A stretch of DNA of 18,738 nt from positions 1 to 18,738 of the forward strand of contig NZ_CABMQJ010000043.1 of NCBI RefSeq assembly GCF_902388705.1, read 5' to 3'. The notes beneath the pieces are model-generated. The model made no database searches, had not been told where the DNA came from, and was given only the letters and a program-made list of their open reading frames with translations. The DNA comes from an uncultured Alistipes sp. Its GTDB lineage: Bacteria > Bacteroidota > Bacteroidia > Bacteroidales > Rikenellaceae. Below, one piece after another: positions 7,600-13,676 of this stretch. Positions within the stretch are counted from its first letter, which is position 1, and every line of letters starts with the position of its first letter. Both the position numbers and the translations under genes were made by a program.

Positions 7600-8082
7600 A
7601 TGCCAGAGTTTAAATATACAAGCATTGACATTGCTCAAATGCTGCGTTGGCAAGCATATAAGACACAAAATGTCTTATTGAATAAAACGCAGTTAGAGAA
7701 GTTATTGTATATTACTTATGGTATATATGCAGCCCTAACAGGCATAAGGTTATGTGACGAATATCCTAAAGCTTGGCCCTTTGGACCTGTTTTCCCGCGC
7801 GTAGCTAAACATGTAGATTTAGATGTACAACCAAAGGAATACATGACGAAAGAATATGAGGCAGATTCAGATTTAAAAAAGGCTGTAGACTTTGTTATTA
7901 AAACATATTCTCATACTACAGCAAAAGTTTTAAGTGCATGGTCGCATGAAGAAGATGGACCATGGTACCAAACTATGTACAAAGTAGACGAGCAAGGCAG
8001 TAAAATTGAGTCTGCATGGAATGCGCCCATAGATTTTAATTTAATAAAAGACTATTTTAACCGCAAATTTGTAAATCCGTAA
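7600..8082 (+). CDS. Panacea/SocA-domain protein (DUF4065), probable antitoxin
   Basis: The 160-residue protein matches the Panacea (formerly DUF4065, GepA/SocA-like) domain across its whole length. The N-terminal helix NKTQLEKLLYITYGIYAALTG (28-48), the motif AWPFGPVFP (58-66) and LSAWSHEEDGPW (111-122) are the hallmark segments. Panacea proteins are known as promiscuous antitoxins (PanA), each neutralising a neighbouring toxin, and as the adaptor-type SocA antitoxin. No DNA-binding helix-turn-helix is obvious. The stop codon overlaps the next start by one base (TAATG), implying translational coupling with the membrane-protein gene, in the usual antitoxin-first order. Base composition is far more AT-rich than the neighbourhood, so recent transfer is likely. 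The domain assignment is confident; the antitoxin role is inferred from family and context. Confidence 0.85.
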   Translation: MPEFKYTSIDIAQMLRWQAYKTQNVLLNKTQLEKLLYITYGIYAALTGIRLCDEYPKAWPFGPVFPRVAKHVDLDVQPKEYMTKEYEADSDLKKAVDFVIKTYSHTTAKVLSAWSHEEDGPWYQTMYKVDEQGSKIESAWNAPIDFNLIKDYFNRKFVNP

Positions 8083-8570
8083 TGGACGAATTCCATAATC
8101 CAATAAACAATAGTGAAGGGCCTCAAAATTCAGCAAGTCGAATAATATGCTTTCTGAAATGGTTATGGTATGCAAAACCCAGTACTCCTAAACACGACCT
8201 TAACTTATTGGATAATGTTGAACTTTTCTTGAATTCGGCTGAACCATCAGAAGCCAATCTTAATATTTGTAAACACTTTATAGAATTACATCGAATTACT
8301 GAAAATACGTCTGCAAGAAAGCGTTTAGAGAAATGGGCGAGACGGACAATTCAATGGTATTTGATTATTGTCGGCGTTATTATTATTGCACAGGGATTAA
8401 AATTCATTTGTCTATCGGAAGCTATTTTTATCGCACTACTAACTACAACTACAGTCAATATTCTCGGTTTAGGATTCATAATCCTGCGCGGACATTTCCC
8501 TAACAAGGATGATGTAAAGGATAAAAATAGTCCTTTATCCAATAAACCTATAGATTCAATAGATAAATAA
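8082..8570 (+). CDS. Two-helix membrane protein, candidate toxin/effector partner of the Panacea protein
   Basis: This 162-residue protein has a soluble N-terminal part (about 1-85) and two adjacent hydrophobic helices (about 91-107 and 113-137), joined by a short polar turn. A charged tail follows (about 139-162). The second helix, ending ILGLGFIILRGHFP after a TTTT stretch, resembles the membrane end of small proteins often seen in toxin and defence operons; I recall this pattern but cannot name the family. The ATG overlaps the stop of the Panacea gene. Membrane-disrupting proteins are among the toxin classes reported with Panacea antitoxins, so a toxin or abortive-infection effector is the leading guess. 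An uncharacterised membrane protein with unrelated function remains possible. The transcript would end at the hairpin 12 nt downstream. Confidence 0.72.
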   Translation: MDEFHNPINNSEGPQNSASRIICFLKWLWYAKPSTPKHDLNLLDNVELFLNSAEPSEANLNICKHFIELHRITENTSARKRLEKWARRTIQWYLIIVGVIIIAQGLKFICLSEAIFIALLTTTTVNILGLGFIILRGHFPNKDDVKDKNSPLSNKPIDSIDK

Positions 8571-8581
8571 ATTCAAACAGC

Positions 8582-8615
8582 AAACCGCGTCAGAATTCTT
8601 CTGACGCGGTTTTTT
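8582..8615 (+). terminator. Terminator of the Panacea operon (right copy of the mirrored hairpin)
   Basis: The stem ACCGCGTCAG/CTGACGCGGT (8584-8593 and 8601-8610) has the loop AATTCTT and a six-T tail (8610-8615). The stem equals that of the tRNA-Leu terminator and the loop is its reverse complement, so 8582-8613 mirrors 7335-7366 exactly. Confidence 0.85.
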
Positions 8616-8856
8616 ATTTATCTCCACACCCGTAACGCCCGCACAAAAGCGGGCCATTGGCGGCAAAGGCCCGGCACGAAGTTCCGCGGCTGCGACTGCT
8701 TCGGGACACCTACCCACCTCCCGTCACCCCGTCGCCCGGCCGCCTCACCCACGCCCCGCGACAGGGAACAAGCGTCTTGGATACACCCCTTTGCACAACC
8801 CGGCCGGACGACCGGATTTCAGGGCCCGGTTTCTTCGACCGGCGCCGTTTTTTTGC
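8616..8856. other. Gene-free GC-rich spacer before the GH43 gene
   Basis: GC content returns to the local norm immediately after the terminator. The stretch can be translated in the GH43 frame from 8657, but the product (rich in Pro, Arg and Thr) does not look like protein and precedes the real signal peptide. No RNA gene or repeat is evident. Confidence 0.6.
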
Positions 8857-8864
8857 TATCTTTG
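8857..8864 (+). promoter_or_regulatory. -7 box of the GH43 gene promoter
   Basis: TATCTTTG matches the -7 consensus TAnnTTTG exactly and lies 35 nt upstream of the GH43 ATG. A weak -33 candidate TTTC (8830-8833) is 23 nt upstream. A run of seven T bases (8848-8854) lies just before the box. Confidence 0.68.
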
Positions 8865-8899
8865 CAGGCAGGACAATCAATCCCAAAACCCACACGAAA

Positions 8900-10432
8900 A
8901 TGAAACACATACTGGTTTTAGCCGCACTCCTCGTTTGCCTGGATGCGGGCGCCCAACAGGCTGTTTTCCGCAATCCGGTCATTCCCGGCGACATAGCCGA
9001 CCCGACCGTTATCCGCGTAGGCAATACCTATTACGCTGCAGGCACCTCGTCGGAATGGGCCCCCTACTATCCGCTCTTTTCCTCCCAGGACCTGATCAAC
9101 TGGACGCCGGTCGGACACCTGTTCGACGAGCAGCCCGCCTGGACGAAATCCTCGTTCTGGGCCCCGGAGTTGTTCAGCCGCAACGGCACGGTGTACGCAT
9201 ATTACACGGCACGGCAGAAAACCGACGGCACCTCGTACATCGGCGTCGCCACGGCCGACTCCCCCGCAGGGCCGTACACCGACCATGGCGTGGTCGTGGC
9301 ATACGGCACCGAAGCCATCGATGCGTTCGTGCTGGAGGACAACGGGGATTTATACATCTCCTGGAAAGCCTACGGACTGGACAACCGCCCCATCGAATTG
9401 CTGGCATGCCGGCTCTCGCCCGACGGACTGCGCATGGAGGGCGAGCCGTTCAGCCTGCTCCGCGACGACGAACGGAAGGGAATGGAGGGACAGCACTGGC
9501 TGAAAATCGGCGATTATTACTACATCGTCTACTCGGTGAACGGCTGCTGCGGCCCCGGAAGCGATTATGCCGTGTCGGTGGCGCGTTCGAAGAATTTGCG
9601 CGGCCCCTACGAAAAATACGCCGGCAATCCGATTCTGCACGGCGGCGGCGAGGTGCAATCCTGCGGTCACGGCACAATCACGACGACGCCCGACGGAAGG
9701 ATGTTCTATCTCTGCCACGCCTACCTGACAGGCAGCCGGTTCTCCCTGGGCCGCCAGCCTGTTCTGCAGCAAATCGTGTTGGGCGAAGACGGCTGGCTGC
9801 ATTTCAAAGGGGGTGAAACGGCCCGCCTGACACAGCCGCTGCCGCTGGCCGGAACGGCGCAGCAGCCGGTATTCGATTTCACGGACGATTTCACATCCCG
9901 TCGGCTCCGGCCCGAATGGAGCTGGAATTATCCTTATGCGACGCCCGACATCGAACTGGCCGACGGCCGCCTGTACTTGGGCGGCACGCCCAAAGCGGGC
10001 GTAAAGACCGGTACGGCGCTCTGCCTGCGCGCCGTCACACCGGACTACACGCTGGAAACGGCACAGGTCAACCGCAGCAGGGGCCTGAGCGGCATAACGA
10101 TGTACGGGGACGACAAAAACCTGCTCGTATGGGGGTTGGACGGCGACCGACTGCAGCTGCAATTAATCCGGGACGGAAAAGCGACACGGCTGGCCGATCC
10201 CGTATCCGTTCCCGCCGGCCTGCCGGTCTACCTGCGCATGGAGGTGCGGGAGGGGGCGCCCGCTTCGTTCGGCTACAGCACGGACGGCCGGGAGTGGAAA
10301 AGCGCCGGAAACCTATCGGCAGCATCCGCTGACCTGCTGCAATGGGACCGGGTGGCCCGTCCCGGGCTGTACTACCAGGGGCCGGCCGATTACTTTGCGG
10401 AATTCGAATACGTCCATATCGCCAACCGCTGA
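8900..10432 (+). CDS. Exported GH43 family glycoside hydrolase with C-terminal beta-sandwich
   Basis: The 510-residue protein begins at 8900, where a clean signal peptide starts (MKHILVLAALLVCLDAGAQQ); upstream in-frame codons are not protein-like. The N-terminal five-bladed propeller (about 22-300) shows the GH43 triad: Asp34 in GDIADPTVI as base, Asp141 in EAIDAFVLED as pKa modulator and Glu196 in KGMEGQHW as acid. FWAPELF (86-92) and GPYTD (124-128) are further family motifs. Residues from about 305 form a concanavalin-like beta-sandwich module common in GH43 enzymes. GH43 enzymes invert and mostly cleave alpha-L-arabinofuranosyl or beta-D-xylosyl bonds, some beta-galactosyl; the exact substrate cannot be read here. 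LLVCLDAG is a poor lipobox, so a soluble periplasmic form is preferred. The gene has its own promoter and terminator and converges on the SusCD operon, whose glycan it may help degrade. Confidence 0.93.
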   Translation: MKHILVLAALLVCLDAGAQQAVFRNPVIPGDIADPTVIRVGNTYYAAGTSSEWAPYYPLFSSQDLINWTPVGHLFDEQPAWTKSSFWAPELFSRNGTVYAYYTARQKTDGTSYIGVATADSPAGPYTDHGVVVAYGTEAIDAFVLEDNGDLYISWKAYGLDNRPIELLACRLSPDGLRMEGEPFSLLRDDERKGMEGQHWLKIGDYYYIVYSVNGCCGPGSDYAVSVARSKNLRGPYEKYAGNPILHGGGEVQSCGHGTITTTPDGRMFYLCHAYLTGSRFSLGRQPVLQQIVLGEDGWLHFKGGETARLTQPLPLAGTAQQPVFDFTDDFTSRRLRPEWSWNYPYATPDIELADGRLYLGGTPKAGVKTGTALCLRAVTPDYTLETAQVNRSRGLSGITMYGDDKNLLVWGLDGDRLQLQLIRDGKATRLADPVSVPAGLPVYLRMEVREGAPASFGYSTDGREWKSAGNLSAASADLLQWDRVARPGLYYQGPADYFAEFEYVHIANR

Positions 10433-10471
10433 TACGCTGCTGACAGGGCGTCCAGCCAGCAGCCCCCGCAC

Positions 10472-10510
10472 ACGACGAAGCCAACCCCGCAACAGGGTTG
10501 GCTTCGTCGT
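10472..10510 (+). terminator. Intrinsic terminator after the GH43 gene
   Basis: A perfect 16-bp stem (ACGACGAAGCCAACCC at 10472-10487 with its complement at 10495-10510) closes the loop CGCAACA. Only a short T run follows. It begins 40 nt past the GH43 stop. Confidence 0.8.
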
Positions 10511-10633
10511 TTCCGCAGACAGCTATCGGAGGACAAATGCACCGCAGGACGGGAGTGCAGGGCCGGAGCCACGAAAAGCAGAACCGGGACAGCAAAGAGC
10601 GAAACCGGAGCGGCAAAAAGCGGACCCTGGACG
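10511..10633. other. Gene-free interval between converging operons
   Basis: The interval between the two terminators is purine-rich on the plus strand, with loosely recurring GAAAAGC/GCAAAAAGC/GAACCGG words from about 10570 to 10633 that do not form a regular repeat. No credible gene or RNA is seen. Confidence 0.5.
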
Positions 10634-10669
10634 AAAAAAGCGGAGGGACGAAAAAATTCCGTCCCTCCG
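10634..10669 (-). terminator. Intrinsic terminator of the SusCD operon
   Basis: On the minus strand a perfect 10-bp stem (CGGAGGGACG, with its complement; plus-strand bases 10641-10650 and 10660-10669) closes a 9-nt loop. One C and then six T residues (10639-10634) follow. It lies about 90 nt beyond the last gene of the five-gene operon. A second GC hairpin (GCCCGG/CCGGGC, 10694-10712) sits in the same 3' untranslated region. Confidence 0.82.
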
Positions 10670-10759
10670 TTCCGTTTTGTCCTGCACCCGCCGGCCCGGA
10701 TTGCGGCCGGGCGGGGCCTCGGGCCGCCGGACGGTATGCCCGGCGGATTCCGCTGCCGC

Positions 10760-11758
10760 CTACTCTTCGGACTGGGAAATCAAAAAGTCGTCGCCCGTAG
10801 TATCTTTCACCACGATGCTCTTATCCCCGTTGGTGAAGTGGAAATAGGTGGCCGTGATGACCGCATCGTCCGGCAGGTTGAAGAAATGGCGCGGATAGAT
10901 GTATTTCTGGTAGGTCGTTTCACCGATTTTCTCCATCAGGGTCGCATCGCCAATCGCGTCGACCTCGGCCACCTGCCCGTCGTTATAAATGGCCCGGCCA
11001 TAGATATAGACCTTCTCGGCGCCTTTCAGGGCGGTTTCCGTAGTGCCGGCCACCGACTCGAACTTCACAGAGAAGATGTCCCCGTAACGGAAAACCGAGG
11101 GCACGGTCGACACGAGGCTCACCGTGGTGTAGTCGATCATCGGATTGGAACCGCCTGTCACGGTCAGCACCTTGGAACGTTCGTTGGCCTTGTAGCGCTC
11201 GCCGTTGAAGCCGCTCTTCATGCCGCAGAACCCGTAGCCCATGAAGCACTTGAGGTTCTGGCTGCCGGTGGTGAACCGGATTTTGACCGTACCGTTAATC
11301 GGATCGGTGCTCACCTTGTCGTTGATGATAAAGACGGTCTGCGACTTGAACACGACCCACTCGACGGGGCCGAGGTTGCCCATCAGGCCGATTTTGCTCT
11401 GGTATGCTTCCGACCATTTCAGGGCGGTCGTCGGCTCGAGGTCGGTGTCCGCCATCAGTGACATCTCCTCATTGACGACATCCGCATAACCCTGGCTGGC
11501 ATACCCTTCGGTGGTCAGCGTCAGCTTGGCGCTCTGGGCGATATTCCAGCTCTTGGGCGCCAGGACGGCGAATACCAGCCGGGCGGTTTCGTCGGTTTCG
11601 GTCACGAGTTTTATTTTGACGGTGATTTCGATTTCACTGTTCACCTTGGGATCGTCCGGATGGATGATCTCTTCGATCGTCATACAGGCGACCACGATCA
11701 GGGGCAATGCAAAGATTGCCAGCCAATGCCAATATTTACAGCTTTTCAGGAGTTTCAT
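10760..11758 (-). CDS. SusCD-associated beta-rich lipoprotein, DUF4961-like
   Basis: This last gene of the operon encodes 332 residues. A hydrophobic leader ends in the lipobox IVVAC with Cys25, so the mature protein is lipidated. The rest is predicted to be mostly beta strands with no recognised catalytic motif: an N-terminal Ig-like segment (about 38-105, EIEITVKIKLVTETDETARL), then further strands with a paired Cys motif LKCFMGYGFCGMK near 174-186. The sequence resembles proteins labelled DUF4961 that accompany SusCD pairs in Bacteroidetes; this is recalled, not checked. It starts 15 nt after the preceding stop. Position and lipidation suggest a surface glycan-binding or scaffolding protein, but its function is unknown. 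Confidence 0.82.
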   Translation of the reverse strand: MKLLKSCKYWHWLAIFALPLIVVACMTIEEIIHPDDPKVNSEIEITVKIKLVTETDETARLVFAVLAPKSWNIAQSAKLTLTTEGYASQGYADVVNEEMSLMADTDLEPTTALKWSEAYQSKIGLMGNLGPVEWVVFKSQTVFIINDKVSTDPINGTVKIRFTTGSQNLKCFMGYGFCGMKSGFNGERYKANERSKVLTVTGGSNPMIDYTTVSLVSTVPSVFRYGDIFSVKFESVAGTTETALKGAEKVYIYGRAIYNDGQVAEVDAIGDATLMEKIGETTYQKYIYPRHFFNLPDDAVITATYFHFTNGDKSIVVKDTTGDDFLISQSEE

Positions 11759-11773
11759 ATCGATAAGGTTAAA

Positions 11774-12235
11774 TTATTTGACACTCTTAAAGGTATATTT
11801 ATAGCTCAACGACTTGGAGTCCAGCTGGAACGGGATGGAAAACTCGCCGTTCTGGAAATAGGCGATCACTTTGCCCGTGCCCTTGACGCGCAGTTCGTTG
11901 GGCAGGGCGTCGGTGTTCAGCTCGCATTCGACTTCGCCCTCGGGGACGTCGAATCCGAACGGGGAGAAAGGCACGTCGCCGTTCGAGAAGGAGAGTCTGA
12001 CCATTTTGTTATCCTCGACATGGATGACGAACCGCAACGTGTTGAAGAATTCGAATTTGCCTGCAACGTCGATTCCGTTGATATTCATCGGATCGTATTG
12101 CATCACCTGCCGGATGCCGTAATTTATGGTGTAGTCGCTCGGGTAGCCGGAGGTCATCTCGTCCGAAACGTCCTCGCAGCCGGCGAATGAAAACGAGGCC
12201 GCTATTAGTGCGAAGATCAATGCATATCTTTTCAT
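11774..12235 (-). CDS. Small SusCD-associated lipoprotein, DUF5004-like
   Basis: The start at 12235 gives a standard lipoprotein signal (MKRYALIFALIAASFSFAGC, lipid Cys20) and a 153-residue product. An ATG at 12253 would add six residues and leave 10 nt to the upstream gene. The mature protein begins EDVSDE, an acidic stretch after the cysteine that fits the surface-export signal known for Bacteroidetes lipoproteins. The remainder looks like a small all-beta domain with a conserved-looking core (GKFEFFNTLRFVIHVEDNKM and KVIAYFQNGEFSIPFQL). It resembles small lipoproteins annotated DUF5004 or similar; the family name is uncertain. It probably works with its operon neighbours in glycan binding at the surface. 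No enzymatic residues are recognisable. Confidence 0.75.
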   Translation of the reverse strand: MKRYALIFALIAASFSFAGCEDVSDEMTSGYPSDYTINYGIRQVMQYDPMNINGIDVAGKFEFFNTLRFVIHVEDNKMVRLSFSNGDVPFSPFGFDVPEGEVECELNTDALPNELRVKGTGKVIAYFQNGEFSIPFQLDSKSLSYKYTFKSVK

Positions 12236-12263
12236 GACAATCAGTTTTTTCATTGGTTATTGA

Positions 12264-13637
12264 CTATTTGCTGTTTAATATCCGGTCTGCTTCGACCCAG
12301 AAGAAGCGGGGTCGGTAGGTCGTGACGTCGCTGAACTGCTGCGAGAACTCCTCGGTGTTGACATTGTAGCTGACGAGAATCATGCCGTCCTTTTCGAACT
12401 GCGGATGCGCCATTGCATTGTAGGTCAACAGCTTGGGTGTAAACTGCTCGGTCGTTTTGAAAATCAGCTGTTTGTTGCGCCACGGGCCGTACGGGGTATC
12501 CGAGATGAACGTATAAATCTCGCCGCTGTTGAAGCGCTTGTTCTGTGTCAGCAGGACGTATTTGCCGCGGAGTTTGAACACGTTGAACTGCGAGGAAACG
12601 GGTACGCCCGCAAGTCCTTCCAGCTTCGCCGCATCGGCCGAAGAGGGGCTCCAGCCCGAACCGGTGTAATACTCCCAGCTGTCGTAGAGCCTGTCGACGG
12701 TAGTCCGGGCGGCCAGCACCTCGGATACGGGGTTGGCGCTGTTGTCCACGTCCACCTGTGCGTAAATGTAGACGTACCCGCCGTCGTTGAGCGCCGCCAT
12801 GCCGTAATGGATGTCCGCGGAGCCGGTAAAGGGTATCCGGGTGGTCTTCCTGAGTTTCACCGCAGGCAGCTCGTACTCCAAGATGTCGGTCGCTTCGTAC
12901 ATGAAGCCCCACATGCCTTCGCCGCCCTGATACATCAGCGTCTGGAAGATATAGAGCGTGTTGCCCTCGACGAAACCGTGTCCCGGCCAATACCACTTGC
13001 GCTCGTCGGGTGAGCCCGGGGGCACCGCCGCCGAACTCTTGTCGCCGTTGGCGCCGGTGATGGCGCTCACCTTGCCGTTGTCGTAGAGGATGTAGCTGTT
13101 GCGGAACATATGCTCGGAGGTGGAGCGCTGGCCGTTGGTCACCGTCCCGGTGTAGGAATCGCCCATCAGGAAGATACTCCTCCCGTCGGGCAGCGGAATC
13201 GAATACATTCCGTCGCCTCCGGTAACGCTGCCGCGGTCGGGAATGAGCATGCGGGCGAAAACCTTGTCCAGTCCGTCGATTTTCACGTCCGTCCTGTTGG
13301 TTTTCACGACCTTCTCGTCTTTCATGAGCGAGAGGTACACCGACACGGACTGGTCATAGGGAATGCGGGTCAGGAAACACGAGGTTTCCTCCTTGCCGAC
13401 CGATACGACCCTGTTCGTCTTGTCGTCCGTCACCTGGTAGCGGTCGAACCGGGTATCCTTGTCGGTAAGTTCCCAGGAGAGGAAAACCGTATCGGCATTC
13501 GACGTGAATTCGACCTTTACGAAAGAGTCTTCATCGCCGAAGATATTCGCCTTGCGCTTCGTCCCGTCGTCATCGCATGCGGCGACGGCGGCCAGCAACA
13601 CGCCCAGTGCGGTTATATGTCTGAAATCGAATCTCAT
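12264..13637 (-). CDS. Beta-propeller lipoprotein, DUF5005/DUF4185-like, in SusCD operon
   Basis: The 457-residue protein has a lipobox (LLAAVAAC, Cys21) followed by Asp-Asp-Asp, matching the acidic surface-export signal of Bacteroidetes lipoproteins. Residues about 37-122 look like a fibronectin type III-like module. Residues about 140-455 look like a five-bladed propeller with repeating blade starts: YSIPLPDGRSIFLMGDSYTG (145-164), WYWPGHGFVEGNTLYIF (215-231), IHYGMAALNDGGYVYIYA (276-293), FNVFKLRGKYVLLTQN (351-366) and YNAMAHPQFEKDGMILVSYN (406-425). This fold is shared by GH43/GH32/GH33-type enzymes and by the DUF4185 and DUF5005 groups. A catalytic role is possible but no known triad can be assigned. 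The gene follows susD after 39 nt, the position where surface glycan-binding proteins or enzymes usually sit. Confidence 0.82.
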   Translation of the reverse strand: MRFDFRHITALGVLLAAVAACDDDGTKRKANIFGDEDSFVKVEFTSNADTVFLSWELTDKDTRFDRYQVTDDKTNRVVSVGKEETSCFLTRIPYDQSVSVYLSLMKDEKVVKTNRTDVKIDGLDKVFARMLIPDRGSVTGGDGMYSIPLPDGRSIFLMGDSYTGTVTNGQRSTSEHMFRNSYILYDNGKVSAITGANGDKSSAAVPPGSPDERKWYWPGHGFVEGNTLYIFQTLMYQGGEGMWGFMYEATDILEYELPAVKLRKTTRIPFTGSADIHYGMAALNDGGYVYIYAQVDVDNSANPVSEVLAARTTVDRLYDSWEYYTGSGWSPSSADAAKLEGLAGVPVSSQFNVFKLRGKYVLLTQNKRFNSGEIYTFISDTPYGPWRNKQLIFKTTEQFTPKLLTYNAMAHPQFEKDGMILVSYNVNTEEFSQQFSDVTTYRPRFFWVEADRILNSK

Positions 13638-13676
13638 AACATTCGGTTTATTTGAAATGTGCGTCGCCCGGCCCCC

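Larger units (their letters stand above)
7367..8581. other. AT-rich two-gene islet bounded by mirrored 32-bp hairpins
   Basis: Between the two hairpins, 1215 bp are visibly AT-rich, with codons such as AAA, AAT, TTA and ATA dominating. Flanking genes use GCC, GGC, CTC and CGC heavily. The islet holds a two-gene operon at 7600-8570. The first 180 bp (7369-7545) hold no gene and show only a small dyad, TTCAAC-ACTTC-GTTGAA (7411-7427). No integrase, transposase or duplicated tRNA 3' end is present. The composition shift beside a tRNA gene suggests horizontal acquisition; how it entered is not evident. Confidence 0.65.

Noticed and set aside
7246..8615. Integrative element with tRNA 3'-end duplication
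   Set aside because: No second copy of the tRNA 3' end and no integrase are seen; only the terminator hairpin is repeated.
8657..8899. 81-codon in-frame extension of the GH43 gene
   Set aside because: It spans the -7 promoter box and precedes a clear signal peptide; the composition is not protein-like.
10560..10640. Possible CRISPR-like or tandem repeat of GAAAAGC/GCAAAAAGC words
   Set aside because: Word spacing and sequence are irregular, with no constant repeat unit or spacer length.
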